Under the pieces are notes generated by a model. The model did no database searches and was not told where the DNA came from. It was given only the letters and a program-made list of their open reading frames with translations. The translations under genes were made by a program, and so were the position numbers. A stretch of 42,209 bases of DNA, from assembly GCF_013389365.1 (NCBI RefSeq), contig NZ_JACADJ010000029.1, forward strand, positions 1 through 42,209. Direction: 5' to 3'. The stretch is from Desulfobacter latus. Its GTDB lineage: Bacteria > Desulfobacterota > Desulfobacteria > Desulfobacterales > Desulfobacteraceae. This document shows, in pieces, positions 6,237 through 15,491 of the stretch (the stretch's first letter is position 1; each line of letters opens with the position of its first letter).

Positions 6237-8732
6237 ATGGTCGGAAGGATTGAAAAAAACAATTTAAATCCTGAAGAATTAGTTCACCCTATAACTCCAT
6301 TTGAAATTTTAAAAGCAATTTATGCCATCGATAATGTTATACAAATTACATTTGATGTAAATATCGTATTGGAACGACTCATGGAAGAGGTCCTTAAAAT
6401 TTTCAAGGCCAGCCGTTCCTGGTTGTTTTACCCTTGTGATCCCGAACTCCCCTCATTTGATGTCACATTTGAAAGCGCTACGCCCGAATACCCTGGCGCA
6501 AAGGCATTGAACCAGAAAGTGCCGATGACCGATGACATGGCCGACTATTGCAAGCGGGCTCTGTCGGCGGCGGATGGTTTAGACATTGACCCGCCTGTCG
6601 GCGAAACGATTAAAAACGACATTGCAATTCGATTTAATGTCAAATCCATGATGTTCATGGCAATTCGACCAAAATCAGGAGAACCCTGGATGTTCGGGCT
6701 CCATCAGTGTGATCGCAACCGAGTTTGGACAAAAGAAGAACAACTGTTGTTTCATATGATCGGTAAAAGAATAACTACTTGTCTAGATAACCTGCTTTAT
6801 GTGCGTCAGTTAAAGGAAAGTGAAGCAAAATATCGGAACAGTCTTAATTCTGTTAAAGAGTCTGACAAACGGTTTCGACTGGCGTTTATGACAAGCCCTG
6901 ATTCAATTAATATCAGTTCACTTGAGGATGGTATTTTTATTGATGTCAATGAGGGGTTTACCCGGACAATGGGGTATTCACCCGATGAGGTTATCGGAAA
7001 GACGTCTATTGCCTTAAACATGTGGAAAAACCCGGAAGACAGAAAAAGGTTGGTAAAACGTCTGAAAGAAAAAGGGGCTGTTGAAAATCTTGAGGCGGAA
7101 TTCATTGTAAAGGACGGCAGGATCATATATGGGCTGATGTCTGCCAGAAAGATCACTTTAAATAATGAAAAGGTAATTCTATCCATCATTCGGGATATTA
7201 CCGAACGAAAAAAAGTGGAACATGCGTTACAACGTTCGGAAAAGGAATTAAAAAAAAGCGAAACCAAATATAGAACAATGATGGAGGCGATAAAAGACCC
7301 GGTTTATATCTGCTCGGAAGATTATAAAATACAGTATATGAATCAGGCCATGATCGACAGGATTGGTTATGACGCCACAGGAAAAGTGTGTTATGAAGCA
7401 CTGCATGGCTTCGATAAAATATGTCACTGGTGTACATATGAAGAGACCTTTCGACGCGGTTGCAGTGAAAAAAATATCATCAGCCCCCTGGACAACCGCT
7501 CTTTCAATATTTCAAGCACGGTCTTTGTGAATGAACGCGGATCATTGTCTAAGCTGTCCGTATTCAGAGACACAACAGAACTCATAGAATTGCAAAATCG
7601 ACTTCAACAAGCACAAAAGATGGAAGCCATCGGCAATCTTGCGGGTGGTATTGCGCACGATTTTAATAATATTTTATTTCCCATCATCGGCATGTCGGAA
7701 ATGATGATGGAAGACCTGCCGGCTGGAAGTTTGGAGTTGGAATATGCCAATGAAATCAATAAAGCCGGTCATCGGGCCAAAGAACTGGTGTCACAGATTC
7801 TTGCATTCAGCCGTCAATCCGATCAAGACAAAATACCCATAAGGTTTCAAAGTATTTTAAAAGAGGTGCTCAAACTTTGCCGGTCAACCATCCCGGCAAA
7901 CATCACAATAGCGCAGAAAATAGAGCGGAACTGTGGTGTCGTTCGGGGAAATGCCACGCAGCTTCACCAGATCGCCATGAATTTGATCACCAATGCATAT
8001 CACGCGGTTCAAGAGAAAAACGGGACCATCTTAGTTGCGCTGGAAGAGATTAAAATTAATTTAACGAATTTAACCAATACCATTATTAATCCAGGAACGT
8101 ATCTGATGCTGACCGTTTCCGACGATGGCACCGGCATGACAAAAAAACTGAAAAACAAAATATTCGAGCCGTATTTTACAACCAAAGAGGAAGGCAAGGG
8201 AACCGGTCTTGGACTGGCCGTGGTTTATGGAATTGTAAAAGATTATGGCGGTGGAATTGACGTGGAAACCGAAATCGGTTGCGGTACTACATTCAGAGTC
8301 TATCTACCATTAATAGGTGAATCAGAAGATAAGGAGAACACAGAAACGAAAACCGAACTTGAGACAGGTCATGAGCATATACTATTGGTTGATGATGAAG
8401 CCGCAGTAATCAGACTTGAGCAACAGATGCTTGAACGCCTTGGTTATCAAATTACGTCACGTACCAGCAGCTTGGATGCGCTTAATCTTTTTCGTTCAAA
8501 TCCGGACGATTTTGACCTTATCGTTAGCGACATGACCATGCCGAATATGACCGGTGACCACCTGGCAAAAGAACTTTTATCCATAAGACCGGATATCCCT
8601 ATTATCATTTGTACCGGGTTCAGTGAAAGCATAAACAAAAAGCAAGCCGAAGCGATCGGCATAAAAGGTTTATTAATGAAGCCGGTTGTAAAATCAGATA
8701 TGGCGAAAGAAATACGCAGGATTTTGGATTGA
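6237..8732 (+). CDS. Soluble hybrid histidine kinase: GAF-PAS-PAS-HisKA-HATPase-REC
   Basis: This 831-residue protein has no transmembrane helix, so it senses in the cytoplasm. The domains are a GAF-like region (about 25-190), PAS (205-328), PAS (340-455), and a dimerisation/phosphoacceptor domain with H474 in GGIAHDFNNILFP. A HATPase follows with the N box around NLITNAYHAVQ, G1 SDDGTGM and the EPYFTTKEEGKGTGLGL segment. The C-terminal receiver has phospho-acceptor D765 in SDMTMPNMTG. The second PAS contains ICHWCTYEETFRRGC, a CxxC-like cluster that might bind metal or report redox. AGGAG at 6225-6229 supports the ATG. The kinase-receiver half is strikingly similar to that of the kinase at 31282-34209, so the two are paralogous modules with different sensors. 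Ligand unknown. Confidence 0.88.
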   Translation: MVGRIEKNNLNPEELVHPITPFEILKAIYAIDNVIQITFDVNIVLERLMEEVLKIFKASRSWLFYPCDPELPSFDVTFESATPEYPGAKALNQKVPMTDDMADYCKRALSAADGLDIDPPVGETIKNDIAIRFNVKSMMFMAIRPKSGEPWMFGLHQCDRNRVWTKEEQLLFHMIGKRITTCLDNLLYVRQLKESEAKYRNSLNSVKESDKRFRLAFMTSPDSINISSLEDGIFIDVNEGFTRTMGYSPDEVIGKTSIALNMWKNPEDRKRLVKRLKEKGAVENLEAEFIVKDGRIIYGLMSARKITLNNEKVILSIIRDITERKKVEHALQRSEKELKKSETKYRTMMEAIKDPVYICSEDYKIQYMNQAMIDRIGYDATGKVCYEALHGFDKICHWCTYEETFRRGCSEKNIISPLDNRSFNISSTVFVNERGSLSKLSVFRDTTELIELQNRLQQAQKMEAIGNLAGGIAHDFNNILFPIIGMSEMMMEDLPAGSLELEYANEINKAGHRAKELVSQILAFSRQSDQDKIPIRFQSILKEVLKLCRSTIPANITIAQKIERNCGVVRGNATQLHQIAMNLITNAYHAVQEKNGTILVALEEIKINLTNLTNTIINPGTYLMLTVSDDGTGMTKKLKNKIFEPYFTTKEEGKGTGLGLAVVYGIVKDYGGGIDVETEIGCGTTFRVYLPLIGESEDKENTETKTELETGHEHILLVDDEAAVIRLEQQMLERLGYQITSRTSSLDALNLFRSNPDDFDLIVSDMTMPNMTGDHLAKELLSIRPDIPIIICTGFSESINKKQAEAIGIKGLLMKPVVKSDMAKEIRRILD

Positions 8733-8764
8733 TATTCAGAATTGCTGGACCGGTTTTGAAACCA

Positions 8765-8794
8765 TTGACTTTTTGCCCTGGTCCGCTGTAATAA
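8765..8794 (+). promoter_or_regulatory. Possible sigma-70-type promoter of tex
   Basis: TTGACT (8765-8770) and TAATAA (8789-8794) are separated by 18 bases and resemble a housekeeping -35/-10 pair. The predicted start of transcription would be close to the ATG at 8801, which also lacks a Shine-Dalgarno sequence, so the message might be nearly leaderless. This rests on pattern matching only. Confidence 0.3.
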
Positions 8795-8800
8795 TTCCGT

Positions 8801-10930
8801 ATGAATATAAACATAATGATCAGCCGGGATACCGGTTTCAAAGAAAACCAGGTAACAGCGGTTCTGGATCTGTTGGACCAGGGGTCCACCGTGCCTTTCA
8901 TAGCAAGGTACAGAAAAGAGCGCACAGGCAGCCTGGACGAGGTGGCCATATCCGATATCCGGGACAGGGCAAAAGCCTTAAATGAACTGGCAGCCAGGAA
9001 ACAGGCCATTATCAAATCTTTGGAGGAACGGCAGCTTTACAGCAAGGATCTGGCCCAACGCATTGAAAACGCGGACACCATGACCCGGCTGGAAGATGTC
9101 TATGAAAAGTACCGGCCCAAAAGGCGGACCCGTGCCGTAATCGCCCGGGAAAAAGGGCTGGAGCCTTTGGCCCAAATGATCCTGAACCCCAAACCCGGCA
9201 TTGATCTTCAAAAAGAGGCAGCCGGATTCATCGGTCCTGATGTAGAAAACCCGGACGCGGCATGGGCCGGTGCCAGGGATATCATTGCCGAAATCATTAA
9301 CGAAGATGCATCCATCCGGTCAGAGATCAGGGAGCTGTTCATCAACACCGCCCTGATCCACGCAACGGTAATCAAGGGCAAAGCCGACGACGGGGCCAAG
9401 TTCAAGGACTATTTTGACTGGGCGGAACCGGCATTTAAAGCGCCGTCCCACCGGATACTTGCCATGCTCAGGGGCGCCGCCGAAAAAATTTTGCGTGTCC
9501 GTGTAGTGCCCGATGAAAAAAAAGCGTTGAATATCATCCATGGAATTTACCCGGGCAAAATAAAGGGTTGCCCCGGCAGCCGGGCGCAGATCCTTGCGGC
9601 AGCTGAAGACGCATACAAACGCCTGCTGTCCAAATCCATTGAAAATGAAGCATTGCGAATGCTTAAACAAAAGGCTGATGAAAAGGCCGTGGCGGTTTTC
9701 TCGGACAATTTACGGCAGGTGCTGCTCTCCCCTCCCCTGGGCGGCAGACCCGTGCTGGCGATTGACCCGGGGTTCCGCACCGGGTGCAAAATAGCCTGCC
9801 TGGATGCCACGGGAAAACTGGTTCACCATGATGTCATCCATCCCCATACCCCAAACGGAAACGCATCCGCATCACAACGCATTCCTGAACTTGTCAGCCG
9901 TTACAACATCCGAGCCGTCGCCGTGGGCAACGGTACCGCAGGCCGGGAAACGGAACGTTTTATCAGAGATCTGAAACTGCCCGAAGAGGTGGATGTGATC
10001 ATGGTGGATGAAAGCGGGGCATCTATCTATTCAGCCTCGAAAACGGCCCGGGAAGAGTTTCCGGATCACGACATTACGGTCAGGGGGGCGGTTTCAATCG
10101 GCAGACGGCTTATGGACCCCTTGGCAGAGCTGGTCAAGGTAGAGCCCAAATCCATCGGGGTGGGACAGTACCAGCACGATGTGGACCAAAACTTGCTCCA
10201 GACCGCCCTGGACGATGTGGTGGTGTCATGTGTCAACCAGGTGGGCGTGGCGGTCAACACGGCATCAAAGCAGCTGTTATCCCGGGTATCCGGCCTGAAC
10301 GCCGGCATCGCCGCCAACATGGTCAAATACCGGGATGAAAATGGTGCCTTTGCCTCCAGAACCGAATTTCTCAAGGTGCCCCGCCTGGGCAAAAAAGCAT
10401 TTGAACAGGCCGCAGGGTTCTTAAGAATCCAAAACGGAAAAAATCCCCTGGACCGCAGCGGCATTCATCCCGAGTCCTATCCCGTGGTCAAACAGATGGC
10501 CAAGGACCTGGGCTGCCGTGTGGAAGCAATGATGACCGCAAAAAGTCCGGTGCAGGGCATGGACCTTACGCCTTATGTGACACAGACCACAGGCCTTCCC
10601 ACACTCAAAGACATCGTTGCCGAACTGGCCGCCCCGGGCCGGGACCCGAGACAGCCGTTCCAGGCCTTCTCCTTTGACAAAAACATCCACGAAATCAAAG
10701 ATCTGGTGCCGGACATGGTTGTTCCCGGTATTGTGACCAATGTCACTGCATTTGGCGCTTTTGTGGATATCGGGGTACACCAGGACGGCCTTGTCCATAT
10801 CAGCCAACTGGCTGACCGGTTTGTCAAAGATCCCAATGAAGTGGTCAAAGTGCGCCAACAGGTCATGGTTCGCGTTCTTGAGGTGGACATTCCCAGAAAA
10901 CGGATCTCGTTATCCATAAAAAAACGCTGA
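8801..10930 (+). CDS. tex: Tex (YhgF) family RNA-binding transcription accessory protein
   Basis: This 709-residue protein is collinear with Tex. It has an N-terminal helical region (GSTVPFIARYRKERTGSLDE near 30-50, characteristic of the family) and a YqgF/RNase H-like domain (VLAIDPGFRTGCKIACLD near 320). It then has the helix-hairpin-helix segment SIGVGQYQHDVDQ through SRVSGLNAGIAANMVKYRD and KVPRLGKKAFEQAAGFLRI, and a C-terminal S1 domain (about 640-709: VVPGIVTNVTAFGAFVDIG, QDGLVHISQLAD). Tex binds nucleic acid and affects transcription and RNA stability; its precise role varies between species. The length is slightly shorter than the usual 720-780. ATG 8801 is chosen by alignment of the N-terminus, as no good ribosome site is present. 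It may be co-transcribed with the kinase 24 bases downstream. Confidence 0.92.
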   Translation: MNINIMISRDTGFKENQVTAVLDLLDQGSTVPFIARYRKERTGSLDEVAISDIRDRAKALNELAARKQAIIKSLEERQLYSKDLAQRIENADTMTRLEDVYEKYRPKRRTRAVIAREKGLEPLAQMILNPKPGIDLQKEAAGFIGPDVENPDAAWAGARDIIAEIINEDASIRSEIRELFINTALIHATVIKGKADDGAKFKDYFDWAEPAFKAPSHRILAMLRGAAEKILRVRVVPDEKKALNIIHGIYPGKIKGCPGSRAQILAAAEDAYKRLLSKSIENEALRMLKQKADEKAVAVFSDNLRQVLLSPPLGGRPVLAIDPGFRTGCKIACLDATGKLVHHDVIHPHTPNGNASASQRIPELVSRYNIRAVAVGNGTAGRETERFIRDLKLPEEVDVIMVDESGASIYSASKTAREEFPDHDITVRGAVSIGRRLMDPLAELVKVEPKSIGVGQYQHDVDQNLLQTALDDVVVSCVNQVGVAVNTASKQLLSRVSGLNAGIAANMVKYRDENGAFASRTEFLKVPRLGKKAFEQAAGFLRIQNGKNPLDRSGIHPESYPVVKQMAKDLGCRVEAMMTAKSPVQGMDLTPYVTQTTGLPTLKDIVAELAAPGRDPRQPFQAFSFDKNIHEIKDLVPDMVVPGIVTNVTAFGAFVDIGVHQDGLVHISQLADRFVKDPNEVVKVRQQVMVRVLEVDIPRKRISLSIKKR

Positions 10931-10957
10931 AAGATATGAAGTAAAGGGGATAATTTG

Positions 10958-13072
10958 TTGACATTTAACGTTAGACATTTTTTTACGGGATGCATACTGG
11001 TGCCGACGCTGCTCATGGGATTATGGTTCACGAATGCTGCGTATTCCCATGCCCAAAATCCAGCAGATAATGCCACCGGCAGTATTCAGTTAACGTCCGC
11101 TGAAAAAACCTGGCTGGACAGACATCCCGCTGTCACCATTGCCGGTCCCCGTTCTTTTCCGCCATTTCATTATTATGAAAAAGGCAAATTAAAAGGCCTT
11201 TCAGCCGATTATATCACCCAGATAGCGGCTAAATCAGGGTTTAAGCTGCATATCCTGACAAATCTTCCCTGGCCCCAGGTGTTGGAAAGCGTTCAACAAG
11301 GTGAGATTGACCTGATCACCTGCATTGCAAAAACAGCTGACCGGGAAACCTATCTTGATTTTTCTGTTCCCTACCTGGCGTTTCCCCTGGTTATCATCAC
11401 CCGTGACAACAGCCCGGTTATGAACGGCATTAAAGACCTTCAAGGGAAAACGCTGGCCATGGTACCCAAAACCCTTGTACCGGAATGGCTTTCCAGGGAC
11501 GGAATTGAGTTTTCACCCCTTTATGTGGAATCCCCATTGCATGTGCTTGAAGCGGTCTCGTTTTCACGGGCAGATGCCGCCATAGATAATCTGGCAACAG
11601 CCAACTATTTGATTCACCAAAACGGGCTGGCAAATCTTAAAATCGCGGTGCCGACACCCTATGACAAATATCGGCTGTATATGGCCGTTCCCAAGGGACA
11701 CCAGCCACTGCTCTCAATTATAAACAAAGCACTTCCCACCATAACGCCCCGACAAACAAATGAAGTTCGGAACCAGTGGCTCTCCGTCAAATATGACTAT
11801 GGCGTTAATCCCAAAGATGTGTTCCGATATATAGTTTTGATTCTTTTATTCGCGCTTGGTGTTATTTTTGTTGTACTGTTCCGGAGCCATCGGCTTGCAA
11901 AAGAGACCCGGGAACGGATTGCCACGGAAAAAGCCCTGCGGAGAAGCGAAGGAAAACTTCGAAACATCCTGGAAAACAGTACCAACATGTATTACGCCCA
12001 TACCCCTGACCATGAAATCACCTACATCACCCCCCGGTGCAGACAGATCCTGCAGTGCGAACCCGAAGAGGCCATGAAATCATGGATTGATTTTGTTACG
12101 GATAATCCCATCAACCGCAAAGGGCTTGAATATAAAGCAAAGGCCATCAAAACCGGACAGCGTCAGCCCCCGTATGAACTGGAATTGAAAGGAACCAAAG
12201 GCCGTAAAGTTATCGTGGAAATCCGTGAACACCCGGTTGTAAGAAACGGTAGAACCGTAACCATTGTCGGTTCTGCAACCGACATTACAGAGCAGAAGAA
12301 AGCTGAAAAAGACAGGGAAGCACTGCAACGCCAACTTATCCAGGCCCGTAAAATGGAATCCATCGGCACCCTGGCAGGCGGCATTGCCCATAATTTTAAC
12401 AATATTCTGGGAATTATCCTGGGAAACGCCCAGCTGGCACTGCTGGACCTGAGCGAAGATAATCCAGCCTGTTCACGCGTCAATGAAATTCAGACTGCCT
12501 GCCTCAGGGCCAAGGACGTTGTCCTGCAACTACTCAATTTCAGCCGACAGACAGAACAGGAAAAACAGCCTTTAAACCCGGCTAAATTAGTAACCGATAC
12601 GGTCCGACTTTTAAGGGCATCCCTTCCCTCGTCCATTGAAATTTTGTATCAAAACAATCCCCCCATACAAACAATCCATGCCAATCCCACACAGATCCAG
12701 CAGGTCATTATCAACCTGTGCAACAATGCAACCCAGGCCATGGCGCCCGACGGCGGTACCCTGACCATTGGCCTGGACATGGTGGCCCCCCATGATTTAA
12801 AAATGCCTGAATTAAAGGGGTTCTCTGCAGCCGAGGCTGTCCGGCTCACCATTGCAGACACCGGCACCGGCATTGATCCGGCCATACAGGACAGAATTTT
12901 TGATCCCTACTTCACCACCAAGGAGTTCGGCAAGGGGGTGGGCATGGGACTGGCCATTGCTCATGGAATTGTTCACAACCATGGCGGCATTATATCCGTT
13001 AAAAATAAAATGGGAGGCGGCGCTGTGTTCACTGTTCTGTTACCGGCAAGCCAAAACAGTCCGGACAGTTGA
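10958..13072 (+). CDS. Sensor histidine kinase with periplasmic solute-binding (SBP_bac_3) domain, PAS, HisKA and HATPase
   Basis: This protein of about 704 residues has an N-terminal hydrophobic signal/anchor. A periplasmic family-3 solute-binding domain follows (about 40-275; WLDRHPAVTIAGPRSFPPFHYY, then GEIDLITCIAKTADRETYLDFSVPY), as in BvgS-type sensors, and a transmembrane helix near 290-312. A PAS domain (about 330-445) and the kinase core complete it. The phospho-acceptor His is in GGIAHNFNNILG, where Asn replaces the usual Asp/Glu after His. ATP-lid motifs IADTGTGID and FTTKEFGKGVGMGLA are intact. There is no receiver domain. The start is TTG: AGGGG at 10945-10949 gives good spacing to TTG 10958 (TTG 10955 is also in frame). 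It likely senses a small polar solute; its partner regulator is not adjacent. Its last 44 bases overlap the convergent gene at 13029-14102. Confidence 0.85.
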   Translation: MTFNVRHFFTGCILVPTLLMGLWFTNAAYSHAQNPADNATGSIQLTSAEKTWLDRHPAVTIAGPRSFPPFHYYEKGKLKGLSADYITQIAAKSGFKLHILTNLPWPQVLESVQQGEIDLITCIAKTADRETYLDFSVPYLAFPLVIITRDNSPVMNGIKDLQGKTLAMVPKTLVPEWLSRDGIEFSPLYVESPLHVLEAVSFSRADAAIDNLATANYLIHQNGLANLKIAVPTPYDKYRLYMAVPKGHQPLLSIINKALPTITPRQTNEVRNQWLSVKYDYGVNPKDVFRYIVLILLFALGVIFVVLFRSHRLAKETRERIATEKALRRSEGKLRNILENSTNMYYAHTPDHEITYITPRCRQILQCEPEEAMKSWIDFVTDNPINRKGLEYKAKAIKTGQRQPPYELELKGTKGRKVIVEIREHPVVRNGRTVTIVGSATDITEQKKAEKDREALQRQLIQARKMESIGTLAGGIAHNFNNILGIILGNAQLALLDLSEDNPACSRVNEIQTACLRAKDVVLQLLNFSRQTEQEKQPLNPAKLVTDTVRLLRASLPSSIEILYQNNPPIQTIHANPTQIQQVIINLCNNATQAMAPDGGTLTIGLDMVAPHDLKMPELKGFSAAEAVRLTIADTGTGIDPAIQDRIFDPYFTTKEFGKGVGMGLAIAHGIVHNHGGIISVKNKMGGGAVFTVLLPASQNSPDS

Positions 13073-14102
13073 TCTGCCCATTGGGACTCAATCCTATATC
13101 GTAGGTACCGGCACCACAGGCGCGACAGGCAACCGGGTCCATATCCTTGGTCACAGGATTGTAGGTCATGCTGAAATCCGTATGGCTGCGGCCGGATATG
13201 AGCCGGACAAACACGGTCACGCAGGCTGATGTCAGGTACAGGGCGGCTGCCGGTTTAAAATCAATACGGATGCCGTACTTATTGAGCAGATCTTTTTTCT
13301 TGGCCGCAAGTTCGGCTGGAATCATGGCGATTTTTTCTTCCCGTTCCCGGATCAGATCCTGGGAAAGTCCGCTCCGGTTGAGGTTTTGTCGCATCTCTTT
13401 TTCAAGTGCCTGGTAATATGCGTCAAGACTTGCCGTATCCCTTTGGAACCGCCGGTTCATGCTGTCTACAAATGAGGCCAATCGGTCTTTCACCAGGTCT
13501 TGACCATATCGGGAAACAACCGTCCGCATGCCTTCAATTTCCTTTTCGTTCAACCCTTTGGCATGTTTAACGCTGAATGCCTTTTGAACGTGGAAAAGAT
13601 TCCGGGACATGTCCGGGATGACCACACCCGTATCCAGATTAATACAGATTTCCACAAGACCTTGTTTGATCTCATCGCTTTGGGCGGTATACCGGCAGGT
13701 CAGTATAAGATACCGGGTTCGTGCCTCTCCGGTCTTCATTACCTGGATCTTGGACTTGTGAAATTGAAACCGCTCTTTGATCAGCCGGTCAAATCCCTGG
13801 GTTTTGATATAGTCAAATTTCAGCTCGGCCCGGGCAAATGGTGCGGATTGCCCTGCCAAGGTGAGTATCCGGTCAAGCAACGGGGTATGCAGTTGCACGG
13901 CATGAACCGTTGGCCGGCCCGCCGCCGCCACCGCTTCAGGTCCGACCCGAAAAAATTCATCCATGCCAAGGCTTTGGGCCGTCTCTTCAGGCAGCAGGAT
14001 ATCACGGACCAGGCCCTGGTCTTCCACCACCCCACCCCGGGACTTAAAAAACCGGCAGGCAAAATCCATGACATCAATCTGTTCATGTCCATCAGAGTTC
14101 AT
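13029..14102 (-). CDS. Zinc-ribbon protein, partner of the adjacent SNF2 helicase; function unknown
   Basis: This is a 357-residue soluble protein. A helical middle (about 215-275, rich in Glu/Lys/Arg: YYQALEKEMRQNL, REREEKIAMIPAELAAKKKDLL) suggests a coiled coil. The C-terminus has a four-cysteine zinc ribbon, CRACGAG...CPDCFG, near 335-350. The central part RTRYLILTCRYTAQSDEIKQGLVEICINLDTG looks like a beta-sheet domain. I do not recognise a named family. It starts (ATG 14102) inside the last codons of the helicase's original frame (11-base overlap), so the two were translationally coupled and probably act together, perhaps in nucleic-acid remodelling. An in-frame TTG at 14114 is a less likely start. 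The upstream helicase is broken while this gene seems intact. Confidence 0.6.
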   Translation of the reverse strand: MNSDGHEQIDVMDFACRFFKSRGGVVEDQGLVRDILLPEETAQSLGMDEFFRVGPEAVAAAGRPTVHAVQLHTPLLDRILTLAGQSAPFARAELKFDYIKTQGFDRLIKERFQFHKSKIQVMKTGEARTRYLILTCRYTAQSDEIKQGLVEICINLDTGVVIPDMSRNLFHVQKAFSVKHAKGLNEKEIEGMRTVVSRYGQDLVKDRLASFVDSMNRRFQRDTASLDAYYQALEKEMRQNLNRSGLSQDLIREREEKIAMIPAELAAKKKDLLNKYGIRIDFKPAAALYLTSACVTVFVRLISGRSHTDFSMTYNPVTKDMDPVACRACGAGTYDIGLSPNGQINCPDCFGLPVTEQ

Positions 14103-15491
14103 AGGTATCTCCAAAAAGCTTGCCGTCCAGTTCCCTTGTTTTCACATACCCTGTTTTGGCCCGTTTCAGCTTTGTACCCAGTTTAGCATGGGATTCCAGG
14201 GCAGATCGTAATTAACCATCCGGGAACAAAATTGGATATTGCGCCCTTCCCCGCCGATTTCCGTGGTGACCAGTACCTGGATATTATCTTTAAATGCCTC
14301 AATGGCCGCATCCTTTTTATCATTGGTCATGCCGCCGTGGAAAAGAACAAATGAGACATCATTCCGTTCCAGAAAGTCAGCCAAATGATCCAGGGTCGCC
14401 GTATATTTCACAAAAACAATGAGCTTTTCGCTGTTCGCTTTGATTAGTTTCAGTAACGCCATGTTCTTGGGGGTATCCGCCGTTGTCCGGCACAGGTCCC
14501 GAACCGCTTTGATCTCTTTTTCAATCTCCGGCAGCCATGACCGGCTGTCAAGCATCCGGTCCAGGGTGGCTTCCACCGCCTTGGGAGATGATCCGGCCTG
14601 GGCCAGCAGATTTTTAATCATCAATTTGACCCGCCCCTTTTGCTGATCATTGAGCAGGTGTAAAAGAACCTGAAGCCGGTCATAAAAAGCCGTTTCATCT
14701 TTTGTGGGCGCAATGCGGATGGTGGTCGCAAACCGGGGCGGAATATGAATCCCTGCCAAGGCCCGGGTATTCCGGATCATCACCTCGCCTAACAGATGTT
14801 TGAGCATTTCTCTGTTCCGGGGGTCTGTGGGATCTCCGCGCGTCATGAACCGCTCCCTGAAAGAGGTCGCCGTCTCAAGCTGCCCCGGCTTGAGCAGGGT
14901 AATCAGGTTGTACAGTTCCATGAGGTTGTTTTCCACGGGCGTAGCCGTAAGTAAAAGGATAAATTTTTTCTTCAGGGCATTGACCAGCTTGAAATTCAAC
15001 GTGGATTTATTTTTTAAATGATGGGCTTCATCAACAATCACCATGTCATACTCCCGGGTGGTGATCAGATCCCAGTTTTTCTTTGACTTGGCCTGGTTGA
15101 TGGACGCCACCACAATCTTTTGCTCCCAGAAGTCATTGTCCCCGGATTTAAATTCCGGACTGTCGGTTGACGGCACCTTGAGGTTGAATTTGGATGCCAT
15201 TTCCGTCTGCCACTGGGAGACCAGAGGGGTCGGGGTCAGAATCAATGCGGTCTTCACCATGCCCCGGCGTAAATATTCCGACAGGATGATCAACGCCTCA
15301 ATGGTTTTGCCCAGCCCCACCTCATCGGAGAGCAGTGCCCGTCCCCTGAATTGCTTGAGTACTTTTTTGGCGGTTTCTTCCTGGTACCAGAACGATTTGA
15401 TTTCCGTAAGTCCCGGCAGGCAGATCAGGGTTTCATTGGAATGGTTTCTATTTATAAGCAATCTGGTGTCTGCCCCGGGATTTGGCCTCAT
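14092..15491 (-). pseudogene. SNF2-family DEAD/DEAH-like helicase, broken by an internal deletion
   Basis: The reading frame ending at 14166 encodes a SNF2-type ATPase. Motif I is LLSDEVGLGKTIEAL, motif II VIVDEAHHLKN, motif III LLLTATPVEN, and in the second RecA fold LIVFVKYTATLDHL and VLVTTEIGGEGRNIQF with NYDLPWNPM. Intact relatives continue directly into motif VI (QRIGRxHR) and about 100 more residues. Here the frame stops eight codons after the last motif (stop at 14166-14168). From about 14187 a different frame encodes LGTKLKRAKTGYVKTRELDG, then KLFGDTYEL, a plausible family C-terminus that overlaps the partner gene's start. I infer a deletion that joined the two out of frame and removed motif VI. 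The start is uncertain: an in-frame reading begins at 15515 and overlaps the upstream cyclase gene, and I place it at ATG 15491. Confidence 0.65.

Noticed and set aside
13500-14186. A 228-codon open frame on the plus strand opposite the zinc-ribbon gene
   Set aside because: It mirrors a well-supported minus-strand gene, has no family motif and its composition is that of an antisense shadow.
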